Shown one piece after another: positions 1 through 12,241 of a stretch of 64,000 nucleotides of DNA (position 1 is its first letter; each line of letters begins with the position of its first letter). The position numbers and the translations under genes were made by a program. This DNA is from Rhodoferax sp. GTDB taxonomy: Bacteria; Pseudomonadota; Gammaproteobacteria; Burkholderiales; Burkholderiaceae_C. Location: positions 682,001-746,000 of the forward strand of contig JAGRPL010000004.1 of the NCBI GenBank assembly GCA_019449595.1, written 5' to 3'. The notes under the pieces were generated by a model that saw nothing but the letters and a program-made list of their open reading frames with translations, was not told where the DNA came from and searched no databases.

Positions 1-339
1 CACCACGGGCTGGTAATGCCGCTCGATGATCTCGATCGATTTCTGCAGGTTGTAGGTGTTGATGGCCACATCACCCAGGTCGGCCACCTGCAGGGCATCG
101 AACGGGGCGGCGCCAGTGGCCATGTTGTAGGGCCGGATCAGACTGGATTCGGCGCGGATCTGCCGGGGCCCAAAGCGTGCGCCCGAGCGGTTGCTGGTGC
201 CAATGTCCAGCGGAACGCCAATGAAGGCAGCGTCCAGCCCCGTGGCCTCGCCCACCATGGGCAGGCGCATCATGCTGGCCCAGCCGCCGAATCGGGGCAT
301 GGTGTTGCCCCCCATGGGCTGGTTGTAGGTCATGGGCAT
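1..339 (-). CDS. Ureohydrolase (agmatinase / guanidinobutyrase family), N-terminal part
   Basis: Hydrolyses a guanidino compound (agmatine, guanidinobutyrate or similar) to an amine plus urea at a binuclear manganese site. Only the first 113 codons are present; the gene runs off the window start. The N-terminus reads MPMTYNQPMGGNTMPRFGGW and is followed by FIGVPLDIGTSNRSGARFGP, the signature start of the arginase/agmatinase fold; the metal-binding His and Asp motifs lie beyond the window. Two in-frame ATGs (339 and 333) follow the permease stop by 10-16 bases, and neither has a clear ribosome site. It is the last visible gene of the transporter operon. The GABA-type aminotransferase upstream makes guanidinobutyrate a good guess for the substrate, because its hydrolysis gives GABA, but the substrate cannot be read from this fragment. 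Confidence 0.8.
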   Translation of the reverse strand, partial: MPMTYNQPMGGNTMPRFGGWASMMRLPMVGEATGLDAAFIGVPLDIGTSNRSGARFGPRQIRAESSLIRPYNMATGAAPFDALQVADLGDVAINTYNLQKSIEIIERHYQPVV

Positions 340-349
340 AGGTGTGGTA

Positions 350-1177
350 TCAGATGGTGTTGGACTTGGCCCGCCCACGCAGCCACTCCAGCGCCATCAT
401 GAGGGTGGCTGTGAAGAGGATGAGCAGGGTGGCCACGGCGGCGATGGCGGGGGAAATGTTCTCCCGGATGCCGGTGAACATCTGGCGCGGCAACGTGGCC
501 TGCATGGGGCCCGCCAGGAACAGGGTCACCACCACCTCGTCAAACGAGGTGGCAAACGCAAACAGCGCACCCGAGATCACCCCCGGCGCAATGACCGGCA
601 GGGTGATGCGAAAGAAGGTTTGGACCTGCCCGGCCCCCAGGCTCAGGCTGGCCTTGACCAGGTTCTGGTTGAAGCTCTGCAGGGTGGCCAGCACCGTGGT
701 CACCACAAAGGGTGCCCCCAGGGCGGCATGGACCAGCACCAGGCCGGTATACGAGTCTGACAGCCCGATGCGCGCAAAGAACAGGTAGGTGCTGACCCCG
801 ACCACCACGATGGGCACCACCATGGGGGCGATCAGCAGGCTGGTGATCAAGCCCTTGCCAAAGAACTGCACGCGCGCCAGCCCCACGGCGGCCAGGGTGC
901 CCAGCGAAGTGGCGAGCAGCGTGGCCAGCGGGGCCACGATGAAGCTGTTGCGCGTGGCGCGGGCCCAGTCTTCCGAGGCAAAGATCTCCTGGTACCAGCG
1001 CAGGGACCAGCCCGGAATGGGGTACGACAGGAAGGACGAGTTGCTGAACGACAGCGGAATGATCACCAGGATCGGCAGCAGCAGGAACACCAGCACCGCG
1101 CCGCACAGCGTGCGCAAGCCGTACCAGCCGAGTTTGTCGGCCAGCGTGTAGTAGGCGGGAAAGGAGGACGGTTTCAT
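350..1177 (-). CDS. ABC transporter permease, PotC-like (polyamine-type importer)
   Basis: Inner-membrane channel subunit of a polyamine/opine/thiamine-type ABC importer. The 275-residue protein has about six hydrophobic segments. The permease-ATPase coupling loop is the EAA-like stretch KASLSLGAGQVQTFFRITLP near residue 175. A first membrane segment near residues 25-45 is followed by a periplasmic stretch (SNSSFLSYPIPGWSLRWY) typical of PotC and YdcV. It starts 6 bases after the partner permease and ends about 10 bases before the ureohydrolase, so it belongs to the same transcript. Substrate choice comes from the binding protein and is not certain. Confidence 0.88.
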   Translation of the reverse strand: MKPSSFPAYYTLADKLGWYGLRTLCGAVLVFLLLPILVIIPLSFSNSSFLSYPIPGWSLRWYQEIFASEDWARATRNSFIVAPLATLLATSLGTLAAVGLARVQFFGKGLITSLLIAPMVVPIVVVGVSTYLFFARIGLSDSYTGLVLVHAALGAPFVVTTVLATLQSFNQNLVKASLSLGAGQVQTFFRITLPVIAPGVISGALFAFATSFDEVVVTLFLAGPMQATLPRQMFTGIRENISPAIAAVATLLILFTATLMMALEWLRGRAKSNTI

Positions 1178-1183
1178 GGTGGT

Positions 1184-2455
1184 TCAACCCAGGCTCAACT
1201 CGGCTTTGGCAAAGCGGCGGTACACGGAATACAGAATCAGTGTGGCAGTCAGCAGGACCGAGCCCAGCGCGCAGGCCATGCCCCAGTTGACATCCACGTT
1301 GGTGTACTGGGCCACGTAGTAGCTCAGCATCTGGTCGGCTGCGCCACCCAGCAGGGCTGGGGTGACGTAATAGCCTATGGAGGTGATGAACACCAGCAGG
1401 CCACCCGCAGCCACGCCGGGGTAGGTCTGGGGCACGTAGACCCGGAAGAAGGCGGCCAGCGGTGCACTGCCCAGCGACACCGCGGCGCGCACGTAGTTCT
1501 GCGGCACCGACTTCATCACGCTGTACAGCGGCAGGATCATGAATGGCAGCAGGATATGCACCATGGCAATCACCACGCCCAGCCGGTTGAACAGCAGCGG
1601 AATGGGGCCGTCCGTCAGGCCGGTGAACATCAGGAAGCGGTTCACCAGTCCGTTGGATTGCAGCAGCACGATCCAGGCGGCAATGCGCACCAGCACCGAG
1701 GTCCAGAAGGGCAGCAGCACCAGGATCATCATCAGGTTGGCACGGCGCTCGCTCAGGGTGGACAACCAGTACGCCAGCGGATAACCGATCAGGATGCACA
1801 CCAGCGTCACCACGGCGCTGATGGAGAAGGTGCGCAGCAGGATGTCGCTGAATGCGGCTTCCTCCGCGCCGACGCGCACGATCTGGCCCTGCGCATCGCG
1901 CTTGAGGTCCAGTGAGGTCAGCAGGTAGTCCGGCGTCCAGCGGGAACTGTTCTTGGCAATGGCCCACCAGTAGGGCAGTTCGCCCCAGCGCGGGTCGTGG
2001 GCCAGCAGGTGCTCCCGGGCCTGCTCCGGGCTGAGCCCTTCGCCCAGGGGCAGGGCACGGTAGGTGCCCATGATGAGGGAGCGGGCTCCGCTCACCTCGG
2101 AATTGAGCCGGCGGGCCAGCACGCCGGCCTGCGCGGTTTCGGGAATGGCGGCCAGGTCGGCCAGCAGTGCGGCATAGGCCGCGTCAGGCGGGGCCGCCTT
2201 GCGGTCCCAGTGCGCGAGCGCTTCACCGGTGCGGCCCAGGGTGGAGGCCACCTCCGGGTTCTCGACCGCGCGAACCAGCAAGGCACCCAGCGGCACCAGG
2301 AAGGTGACCGCCAAGAATACCAGCAGCGGGAGGGTCAATGCCATGGCGCGCAGACGTTTGCGGCGCTCCACCCGGGCCAGCTGGCGGGCCAGGCCCGCTC
2401 CAGCGATGCTCTCAGAGGCGATTGACGTCATGGGCAGGGAAGCCGTTGCGTTCAT
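1184..2455 (-). CDS. ABC transporter permease, PotB-like, with enlarged periplasmic loop
   Basis: Second membrane subunit of the importer. At 423 residues it is longer than E. coli PotB (about 285). The extra length is a soluble stretch of about 130 residues, between the first membrane segment (residues 37-60) and the second (near 205). This loop occurs in a subgroup of polyamine-type permeases in Burkholderiales and Rhizobiales. The coupling loop reads NYVRAAVSLGSAPLAAFFRVYVP near residue 330. The ATG at 2455 is used; another ATG four bases upstream is out of frame. It lies 24 bases after the binding-protein gene in the same operon. The loop probably contacts the binding protein, which is inference. 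Confidence 0.87.
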   Translation of the reverse strand: MNATASLPMTSIASESIAGAGLARQLARVERRKRLRAMALTLPLLVFLAVTFLVPLGALLVRAVENPEVASTLGRTGEALAHWDRKAAPPDAAYAALLADLAAIPETAQAGVLARRLNSEVSGARSLIMGTYRALPLGEGLSPEQAREHLLAHDPRWGELPYWWAIAKNSSRWTPDYLLTSLDLKRDAQGQIVRVGAEEAAFSDILLRTFSISAVVTLVCILIGYPLAYWLSTLSERRANLMMILVLLPFWTSVLVRIAAWIVLLQSNGLVNRFLMFTGLTDGPIPLLFNRLGVVIAMVHILLPFMILPLYSVMKSVPQNYVRAAVSLGSAPLAAFFRVYVPQTYPGVAAGGLLVFITSIGYYVTPALLGGAADQMLSYYVAQYTNVDVNWGMACALGSVLLTATLILYSVYRRFAKAELSLG

Positions 2456-2479
2456 GCATTGACCCTTTTTATGTCCGCT

Positions 2480-3511
2480 TTACTGTGCAGCCCAGGCAGC
2501 GAAACGCTTTTCCAGCGCTTCACCCTGGTCAGCCCAGAAGTGGATGTTGAACTGCAGGGCGTCCTTGCTGTTGGCGGGGGACGTTGGCAGCAGGCTCAGT
2601 ACCTTGGCGTCCAGCTTGGCCAGGGCCTTGTTGTTGGTGGGGCCGTAGGAGATGTTGCGTGCGTACTCGGCCTGGGCATCAGCGCTGGAGGCGTGGGTGA
2701 TGAACTTCTGAGCCAGGGCCTTGTTGGGCGTGCCCTTGGGCATGACCCAGTAGTCCAGGTCATAGATGCCGCCGGTCCAGGTGATCTTCAGGTTCTTGCC
2801 TTCGCGCTGGGCAGCGTCGATGCGGCCGTTGTAGGCGGTGGTCATGGTCACGTCACCGGCCACCAGGAACTGGGGCGGCTGCGCGCCGGCTTCCCAGAAC
2901 TGGATGTTGGGCTTGAGTTCGGTCATCTTCTTGAAGGCACGGTCCGCGCCTTCCTTGGTGGCCAGCACCTTGTAGACGTCGGCAGACTTCACGCCGTCGG
3001 CCATCAGGGCGAATTCGAGGTTGTAACGCGGGCCCTTGCGCATGCCGCGCTTGCCGGGGAATTTCTTGGTATCCCAGAAATCAGCCCAGGTGGTGGGAGC
3101 GGTCTTGAGCTTGTCGCCGTTGTAGGCCATCACGGTGGACCACACGAAGGTGCCCACGCCGCACTCATGCACGGCGGCGGGCTGGAAGTCGGCCTTGTTG
3201 CCAACCTTGGACCAGTCCATCTTCTCGAACAGGCCTTCGTCGCAGCCACGGTTCACGTCGGGGCTTTCCACTTCCACCACGTCCCAGGTCACGTTCTTGG
3301 CTTCCACCATGGCCTTGATCTTGGCCTGCTCGCCGTTGTATTCGACGGGCACCACTTTGCCCGCGCCGGCTTTTTCAAACGATTCGAAGTACGCCTTCTT
3401 CTGGGCGGCGCCGTTGGCACCACCAAAATTCACCACAGTCAGCTGGCTCTGTGCGAGCACCGGCAGGGTGACGATGGCAGCCACGGCAATCATCAGGGGT
3501 TTGAGTTTCAT
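2480..3511 (-). CDS. Periplasmic solute-binding protein of the polyamine-type ABC importer
   Basis: Captures the substrate in the periplasm and delivers it to the two permeases. The 343-residue protein starts MKLKPLMIAVAAIVTLPVLA, a Sec signal peptide with likely cleavage after AQS. The mature protein opens LTVVNFGGANGAAQKKAYFE, typical of PotD-like family 1 binding proteins. The open frame continues upstream to 3919, but the signal peptide and a ribosome site (GGAAGGAA about 6 bases upstream) fix the start at 3511. It lies 43 bases after the ATPase gene. The ligand is not decided; polyamine, GABA-related amine or guanidino acid all fit the neighbourhood. Confidence 0.88.
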   Translation of the reverse strand: MKLKPLMIAVAAIVTLPVLAQSQLTVVNFGGANGAAQKKAYFESFEKAGAGKVVPVEYNGEQAKIKAMVEAKNVTWDVVEVESPDVNRGCDEGLFEKMDWSKVGNKADFQPAAVHECGVGTFVWSTVMAYNGDKLKTAPTTWADFWDTKKFPGKRGMRKGPRYNLEFALMADGVKSADVYKVLATKEGADRAFKKMTELKPNIQFWEAGAQPPQFLVAGDVTMTTAYNGRIDAAQREGKNLKITWTGGIYDLDYWVMPKGTPNKALAQKFITHASSADAQAEYARNISYGPTNNKALAKLDAKVLSLLPTSPANSKDALQFNIHFWADQGEALEKRFAAWAAQ

Positions 3512-3554
3512 CGACGGTTCCTTCCAGGAGAAGTTAAGTTGAAAGTGCTGACAA

Positions 3555-4631
<1,077 letters not shown>

Positions 4632-4663
4632 CGTAGGAGCCTGTTGTAACTAGAAGAATCAAG

Positions 4664-4689
4664 ACTTGCGCCGCCATGTAAACGCAAGT
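4664..4689 (-). promoter_or_regulatory. Inverted repeat between aminotransferase and ATPase genes
   Basis: ACTTGCG and CGCAAGT form a perfect 7-bp stem with a 12-base loop in the 78-base gap. On the minus strand the stem is followed by a mildly T-rich stretch without a clean T run. It could act as a weak terminator or processing hairpin that lowers transporter expression relative to the aminotransferase. The function is inferred. Confidence 0.35.
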
Positions 4690-4709
4690 TTGGTGCCATT
4701 GTGGGCAGA

Positions 4710-6002
4710 TCAGGCCACGGCGTCAAAGCAGGCGGACACGATGGCCAGACCCTCGTCCAGCAGGGCATCGCTGGCGGTCAGCGGCACCAGCACGCGGATG
4801 ACGTTGCCGTAGGTTCCGCAGGTCAACAGGATCAGGCCGCGCTTGGTGGCTTCGGCAGCGATGCGCTTGGCCAGGTCGGCATCGGGTTGCTTGATGTCGC
4901 CGTTCTTGAACAGTTCCAGTGCCACCATGGCACCCAGGCCGCGCACGTCGCCAATGCACTTGTGGCGCTTGGCGATGGCTTGCAGGCCGTTGACCAGGCG
5001 GGTGCCGACATCGCGGCTGCGCTGCAGCAGGTTTTCCTTTTCGAACACATCCAGCACGGCCAGCGCGGCGGCGCAGGCGATGGGGCTGCCGGCATAGGTG
5101 CCGCCCAGGCCACCCGGTGCTGCCGCATCCATCACTTCGGCGCGGCCCACCACGGCGGAAATGGGGAAGCCGCCGGCCATGGACTTGGCCATGGTGATCA
5201 GGTCGGGGGCCACGCCGCTTTGCTCCACGGCAAACCAGGTACCCGTGCGGCCGGCACCGGTCTGCACCTCGTCGCAGATCAGCAGGATGCCGTGCTGGTC
5301 GCACAGGGCGCGCAGGCGCTGCAGCAAGGCGGGCGGCGCCACCTGGAAGCCGCCTTCACCCTGCACGGGCTCCAGGATGATGGCCGCCACACGCTTGGCT
5401 TCGATGTCGTTCTTGAAAATGGCTTCCACCGAGGCGATGGAATCGTCCACCGTCACGCCGTGCAGGGCGTTGGGGAAGACGGCGTGGAACACCTCGGCGG
5501 GGAAGGGGCCAAAGCCCGTCTTGTAGGGCGCGACCTTGCCGGTCATGGCCAGCGTCAGCAGGGTGCGGCCGTGGTAGCCGCCGCCGAAGCAGATGATGCC
5601 GGAGCGGCCCGTGGAGGCGCGGGCAATCTTGATGGCGTTTTCCACGGCTTCGGCGCCGGTGGTGAGGAACAGGGTCTTCTTGGCGAAGTTGCCCGGCGCC
5701 TTGGCGTTGAGCTTTTCGGCCAGTTCCACATAGGGTTCGTAAGCCAGCACCTGAAAGCAGGTGTGGGTGTACTTGTCGAGCTGGTCTTTCACGGCCTGGA
5801 TGACGGCCGGGTGGCGGTGGCCGGTGTTCAGCACGGCAATGCCGCCGGCAAAGTCGATGTAGCGTTTGCCTTCCACGTCCCAGATTTCGGCGTTCTCGCC
5901 CTTGGCGATGAAGATCTGGTGGCTGTGACCCACGCCGCGCGGGATGGCGGCCTCGCGGCGGGCGAACAGGGCGGCGTTGGTGAGGTGGGCGTCGCGTTGC
6001 AT
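4710..6002 (-). CDS. gabT: 4-aminobutyrate--2-oxoglutarate transaminase
   Basis: PLP enzyme converting GABA (or a related omega-amino acid) and 2-oxoglutarate to succinate semialdehyde and glutamate in the cytoplasm. The 430 residues match GabT (about 426). Class III aminotransferase motifs are clear: TGAEAVENAIKIAR, ICDEVQTGAGRTG, and the PLP lysine in MAKSMAGGFP (near residue 273). The open frame extends upstream to 6155, but MQRDAHLTNAALFARREAAIPRG at 6002 matches the usual start. It heads the operon with the ABC importer and ureohydrolase, and is divergent from a GabR-like regulator, which supports GABA or a GABA precursor as substrate. Putrescine or 5-aminovalerate transamination is an alternative. 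Confidence 0.9.
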   Translation of the reverse strand: MQRDAHLTNAALFARREAAIPRGVGHSHQIFIAKGENAEIWDVEGKRYIDFAGGIAVLNTGHRHPAVIQAVKDQLDKYTHTCFQVLAYEPYVELAEKLNAKAPGNFAKKTLFLTTGAEAVENAIKIARASTGRSGIICFGGGYHGRTLLTLAMTGKVAPYKTGFGPFPAEVFHAVFPNALHGVTVDDSIASVEAIFKNDIEAKRVAAIILEPVQGEGGFQVAPPALLQRLRALCDQHGILLICDEVQTGAGRTGTWFAVEQSGVAPDLITMAKSMAGGFPISAVVGRAEVMDAAAPGGLGGTYAGSPIACAAALAVLDVFEKENLLQRSRDVGTRLVNGLQAIAKRHKCIGDVRGLGAMVALELFKNGDIKQPDADLAKRIAAEATKRGLILLTCGTYGNVIRVLVPLTASDALLDEGLAIVSACFDAVA

Positions 6003-6121
6003 GAGAATCCTTGGACAGTGGCGGGTGGTTGGAAAAGCCCTGTGGGTCTGGGCGTCTATGGGGGCAGACTTTAGGGGGCAGTCCCTAGAGCTAACATATA
6101 CAGATTGCTGCGGTTTTGGAA

Positions 6122-6132
6122 TGCACTGTGCA
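6122..6132. promoter_or_regulatory. Palindrome in the gabT/gabR divergent promoter region
   Basis: TGCACTGTGCA is a perfect 5+1+5 palindrome in the 183-base gap between the divergent aminotransferase and GabR-like genes. AT-rich candidate -10 sequences (around CATATACA, 6094-6102) lie on its left. GabR/MocR proteins usually bind direct repeats, so this may be only part of the operator. Assignment is inferred. Confidence 0.35.
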
Positions 6133-6185
6133 GTCCGTACGACCAGTACATACAAACCCTAGCCCGTTGGGGCCTGTTTTTTCCG

Positions 6186-7577
6186 ATGTTTGCACTCAAT
6201 CCTCAGTCTTCCGTGCCGCTGGTAACCCAGATCGTGAGCGGATTTCGCCAGATGGTGGACGACGGCGCCCTGCGTGCGGGTGCCAAGCTGCCCTCCATCC
6301 GCCAGTTCGCACACGCCAATGGCGTCAGCGTCTACACCGTTGTCGACGCCTACGACCGCCTGGTGGCACTGGGGTATTTCCAGTCGCAGGCGCATTCCGG
6401 GTTCTTTGTCCGCAGCCGCGGCAGCCAGGGCGCCTCGGCCTCCGGGGGAGCGGGTTCCTACAGTTTTGACTCCATGTGGTTCCTGTCGCGGATCTTCGAG
6501 AACCGCGGCCTGCGCAGCAAGCCCGGGTGCGGCTGGCTGCCGGGCGAATGGCTTTTTGCCGACGGCCTGCGCCGCAGCCAGCGCAATCTGGCCGCCCAGG
6601 AGACCGATCTGGGCGGCTACGGCGAGCCCAGGGGCTATCTGCCCCTGCGTCAACTGGTGCGTGACCTGCTGGCCGCGCGCGAGGTGGTGCTCAGCGCCGA
6701 CCAGGTGCTGCTGACCCAGGGCTCCAGCCAGGCGCTGGACCTGGCGGCCCGCCGGCTGGTACGCCCCGGCGACGCGGTGCTGGTGGACGAGCCCGGCTAC
6801 GCCAACCTGCTGTTTTCCCTGCGTTTCCTGGGGGCGCAGCTGGTGGGGGCGCCGCGCACACCGGCCGGGTACGACCTGGACACGCTGGAGGCCCGCATCA
6901 TCGAGCACCGGCCCAAGGTGTTCTTCACCCAGCCGCGCCTGCAAAGCCCCACGGGCTCCACGGCCTCGCTGGCACACCTGCACCGGGTTCTGCAACTGGC
7001 CGAGAAATACGACATCACCGTGGTGGAGAACGACATCTATGCCGACCTCGACCCCGGCTCGCACCCCTCGCTGGCCAGCCTGGACCAACTGCGCCGGGTG
7101 GTGTACATCAGCAGCTTTTCCAAGACCATTTCGCCCAACATCCGCGTGGGCTACCTGGCCGCCAACCCCGAGCTGCTGGAAGACCTGGTGCGCCTGAAGA
7201 TGATCTCGGGGCTGACTTCGTCCGAATTCACCGAGCGGCTGGCTTACGGCGCCCTGATCGACGGCCGCTGGCGCAAGCACATCAAGACCCTGCGGGAGCG
7301 CCTGGCGCAGGGGCAGCAGCAGCTCTCCAGCCGCCTGCTGGAACTGGGGTTCGAGCTGTTCACCGAGCCCAAGGCCGGCATGTTCCTGTGGGCGCGCCAC
7401 CCCGAAGTCCAGAATGCCGCCGAACTGGCCTACAAGGCGGCCGAGCAGGACATCCTGCTGGGCCCCGGCCACCTGTTCTCGGTCGACCTGGAGCCCAGCC
7501 CCTGGCTGCGTTTCAATGTGGCCTGGGCGCAGGACGAGGCCGTGCTCAGCTTCCTGCTCGGCCTCAAAGCCACCTAA
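6186..7577 (+). CDS. GabR/MocR-family transcription regulator (PLP-dependent)
   Basis: Regulator with an N-terminal GntR winged helix (residues about 10-80: KLPSIRQFAHANGVSVYTVV) joined to a class I aminotransferase-like domain. The PLP lysine is in SSFSKTISPNIRVGY (near residue 313). It has 463 residues from the ATG at 6186, which is preferred over an in-frame ATG at 6105 because FALNPQSSVPLVTQIV aligns with the start of MocR proteins and the upstream one sits in the promoter region. It is divergent from gabT and very likely controls it, sensing a PLP-GABA adduct as described for Bacillus GabR. Confidence 0.85.
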   Translation: MFALNPQSSVPLVTQIVSGFRQMVDDGALRAGAKLPSIRQFAHANGVSVYTVVDAYDRLVALGYFQSQAHSGFFVRSRGSQGASASGGAGSYSFDSMWFLSRIFENRGLRSKPGCGWLPGEWLFADGLRRSQRNLAAQETDLGGYGEPRGYLPLRQLVRDLLAAREVVLSADQVLLTQGSSQALDLAARRLVRPGDAVLVDEPGYANLLFSLRFLGAQLVGAPRTPAGYDLDTLEARIIEHRPKVFFTQPRLQSPTGSTASLAHLHRVLQLAEKYDITVVENDIYADLDPGSHPSLASLDQLRRVVYISSFSKTISPNIRVGYLAANPELLEDLVRLKMISGLTSSEFTERLAYGALIDGRWRKHIKTLRERLAQGQQQLSSRLLELGFELFTEPKAGMFLWARHPEVQNAAELAYKAAEQDILLGPGHLFSVDLEPSPWLRFNVAWAQDEAVLSFLLGLKAT

Positions 7578-7604
7578 AATCACGGGTTCGCCTGCTTTTG
7601 CAGG
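7575..7604 (+). promoter_or_regulatory. Candidate alaS promoter element and leader hairpin
   Basis: TAAAAT at 7575-7580 overlaps the stop codon of the regulator gene and resembles a -10 box. No good -35 box is visible. Downstream CCTGC-TTTT-GCAGG (7591-7604) forms a perfect 5-bp hairpin ahead of alaS. Confidence 0.3.
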
Positions 7605-7640
7605 GCGCCCCCTGCCATTTCACCGGAGTTCTTGCCCACC

Positions 7641-10265
<2,625 letters not shown>

Positions 10266-10268
10266 TTT

Positions 10269-10296
10269 GCTATTGAATCTGTAGCTGTCTGCGCAG
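10269..10296 (+). repeat. Interspersed 28-bp repeat upstream of the TlpA-like gene
   Basis: The copy starts GCTATTGAATC and continues TGTAGCTGTCTGCGCAG. It lies 3 bases after the alaS stop codon. GATTTAATGC, starting at its last base (10296-10305), is repeated at 10318-10327, where it includes the ATG of the next gene. Confidence 0.85.
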
Positions 10297-10323
10297 ATTT
10301 AATGCGGGTTTGAGGCGGATTTA

Positions 10324-10857
10324 ATGCTGAAAATCGCGCGTTCCCATCTGCTGTGCTTGGCCGTCTGCTGGCTGGCTTGGCACAGCCCCGGCGCGGCGGC
10401 GCAGGGCTTTGACGTGCAGCGCTGGAGCCCGTCGGCGCCGGTTCCCGCTCTGCAGGCTACCGACCTGAGCGGCAAGGTCTGGCGCCTGGCAGATCTGCGC
10501 GGCAAGGCCGTTCTGATCAACTTCTGGGCCAGCTGGTGCGAGCCCTGCCGCGCCGAGATGCCCTCGCTGCAGGCCCTGGCCGAGCGCCAGGGGCCGCACA
10601 GGCTGGTGGTGCTGGCGGTCAACTTCAAGGAGTCTCCGGCCACCGTGGCGCAGTTTATCCAGCGTACCGGCCTGCGGCTGCCGGTGCTGCCCGACCCGCA
10701 GGGGGCCATCGCCCGCCAGTGGGGTGTTCGCATCTTTCCGTCCACGGTGCTGATCGCAGCGGATGGCCACGTGCGCGCCGTTGTGCGCGGGGAGGTTGAC
10801 TGGGGCAGCGCCGACGCGGCCGCGCTGTGGGCGCCGCTGCTGAAGGCGGGGCAGTAG
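10324..10857 (+). CDS. TlpA-family thiol-disulfide oxidoreductase (exported thioredoxin)
   Basis: Exported thioredoxin-fold protein of 177 residues, probably acting on periplasmic disulfides or in cytochrome c maturation. A Sec signal (MLKIARSHLLCLAVCWLAWH, cleavage near GAAAQG) precedes the domain. The active site is WASWCEPCRAEMPSL (Cys-Glu-Pro-Cys, near residues 76-79), and the cis-proline region reads WGVRIFPSTVLI. A clear Shine-Dalgarno sequence is lacking, and the start codon lies in the second copy of a 10-bp direct repeat. The gene stands alone between alaS and a VOC protein. Confidence 0.88.
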   Translation: MLKIARSHLLCLAVCWLAWHSPGAAAQGFDVQRWSPSAPVPALQATDLSGKVWRLADLRGKAVLINFWASWCEPCRAEMPSLQALAERQGPHRLVVLAVNFKESPATVAQFIQRTGLRLPVLPDPQGAIARQWGVRIFPSTVLIAADGHVRAVVRGEVDWGSADAAALWAPLLKAGQ

Positions 10858-10924
10858 AGGGGCACGTGTGGCCTGGCCGCAGGCTGGTATGCCCACGCTG
10901 GGACCAGTGTAATCACGGACCGAC

Positions 10925-10952
10925 TTGCATTTGACAGGCGTTTACCTAGCAT
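10925..10952 (+). promoter_or_regulatory. Candidate promoter for the VOC gene
   Basis: TTGCAT (10925-10930) and TAGCAT (10947-10952) are spaced 16 bases apart upstream of a good ribosome site (AGGAGGG near 10961) and the ATG at 10975. The match to sigma-70 boxes is moderate. Confidence 0.35.
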
Positions 10953-10974
10953 TGACGCACAGGAGGGCGTTTGG

Positions 10975-11364
10975 ATGAACTCAGTTATCCACTTTGAAAT
11001 GCCATACCGCGACCGGGAGCGCGCTGCCCGTTTTTACGTGGCGGCTTTTGGCTGGCAGACGCAGATGCTGGGGCCCGAGATGGGGGACTATCTCCTGGTC
11101 ACGACGGTGGTGGAAAGCCTCCGGCCCGATGCACCCGCCGGGGCGATCAACGGAGGGCTTTTTCCCTATCAACCCGACCAACCCGACCAGCACCCCTCCG
11201 TGGTCATCGGAGTGGAGGACATAGGCGCGGCCATGGAACGGGTACGCGAGGCCGGCGGGACGGTGCTGGGCGAGCCCATGGAGATTCCGGGCGTCGGGCG
11301 CTATGTTGCGTTTCGCGATACCGAAGGCAACCGCAACAGCATGCTGCAGCCCCGCATGGGCTGA
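10975..11364 (+). CDS. VOC (glyoxalase-like) family protein
   Basis: Small 129-residue protein with the vicinal-oxygen-chelate fold. It opens MNSVIHFEMPYRDRERAARFYVAAFGW, a typical first beta-alpha-beta unit with a candidate metal His, and ends VGRYVAFRDTEGNRNSMLQP, the usual second-unit ending with a Glu. Proteins of this kind include glyoxalases, dioxygenases and resistance proteins; the substrate cannot be told. It has a strong ribosome site and is convergent with the lactate regulator. Confidence 0.85.
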   Translation: MNSVIHFEMPYRDRERAARFYVAAFGWQTQMLGPEMGDYLLVTTVVESLRPDAPAGAINGGLFPYQPDQPDQHPSVVIGVEDIGAAMERVREAGGTVLGEPMEIPGVGRYVAFRDTEGNRNSMLQPRMG

Positions 11365-11370
11365 CCCTGC

Positions 11371-12123
11371 TCAGTTCAAGCGCCGCCGGGCGCTGCTGCG
11401 CCGGCTTTGCAGTTTGACGGCGTCCTCCATGCTTTTGCGCACAAATGCAATGTGCTCTTTGGCCACTTGCTGGGAGGCTTGTGCATGACCATTGCGGATG
11501 GAGTCCCAGATTTTCCGGTGTTGTTCACGAATATGCGCCCACTGTGCCGGACGCGCATGCAAGTGCACCAGATTGTCCGCAACATGGTCGTGCACCACAC
11601 GCATCAGGCTGGCTGATATGTGTCCAATCATGGCGTTGTGCGATGCCTCCGCGATGGCTTGGTGAAAAGCGACATCGGCGTCGATGCATGCCCTGAGGTC
11701 GTCGCAGTCGTAGGCCGCTTCCAGTGCATTGAACGTGGCTTCAATGCGAACGATGTCTTCATCGGTGGCGCGCTCGGCGGCGAGCAGCGCGGCTTCGCCT
11801 TCCAGCATGTGGCGGAATTCCAGAATGTCGGTCTGCAGCATCGGGTGGCCGTCCAACATGGCTTTCCAGGGGTCCGAAAAGGTGGTTTCCAGGTGATCGG
11901 TCACGACCGTGCCACCGCCGTGGCGGGTGGTGAGCAGGCCTTTCGATACCAATTTCTGCATTGCTTCGCGCAGAGAGGGCCGGGACACCCCCATTTCGAT
12001 TGCCAGGGTGCGCTCCGAGGGAAGACGGTCGCCGGGTTTGAGCGAGCCTTCCAGGATGCGGGTTTCCAGGTCGGAGGCTACGGTATCGGACAAGCGGGTC
12101 GAGGATATGCGGTTGGGAGACAT
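11371..12123 (-). CDS. FCD-domain GntR-family regulator of lactate genes (LldR-like)
   Basis: The 250-residue repressor/activator has an N-terminal winged helix (DTVASDLETRILEGSLKPGDRLPSE ... GVSRPSLREAMQKL) and an all-helical FCD effector domain rich in His and Asp (FHQAIAEASHNAMIGHI), as in LldR and PdhR. It is divergent from the D-lactate dehydrogenase, permease and L-lactate dehydrogenase genes. Two TGGT-N3-ACCA sites lie in between, so control of those genes by lactate is very likely. GlcC-type glycolate sensing is the main alternative. Confidence 0.88.
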   Translation of the reverse strand: MSPNRISSTRLSDTVASDLETRILEGSLKPGDRLPSERTLAIEMGVSRPSLREAMQKLVSKGLLTTRHGGGTVVTDHLETTFSDPWKAMLDGHPMLQTDILEFRHMLEGEAALLAAERATDEDIVRIEATFNALEAAYDCDDLRACIDADVAFHQAIAEASHNAMIGHISASLMRVVHDHVADNLVHLHARPAQWAHIREQHRKIWDSIRNGHAQASQQVAKEHIAFVRKSMEDAVKLQSRRSSARRRLN

Positions 12124-12134
12124 GGCAACTTAAT

Positions 12135-12145
12135 TGGTATGACCA
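12135..12145. promoter_or_regulatory. Operator for the FCD regulator, regulator-proximal
   Basis: TGGTATGACCA keeps the TGGT-N3-ACCA pattern of FadR/LldR-type operators and lies 12 bases upstream of the regulator start, suited to autoregulation. Confidence 0.6.
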
Positions 12146-12241
12146 TTTTCATCATATTGCATTCTGTGAAAAAAAATGCACTGTCACTTAGGGGTTTCCC
12201 CTTGTATCCAAGAAGTGTGCTCTCCCATACATTACCCGTAA

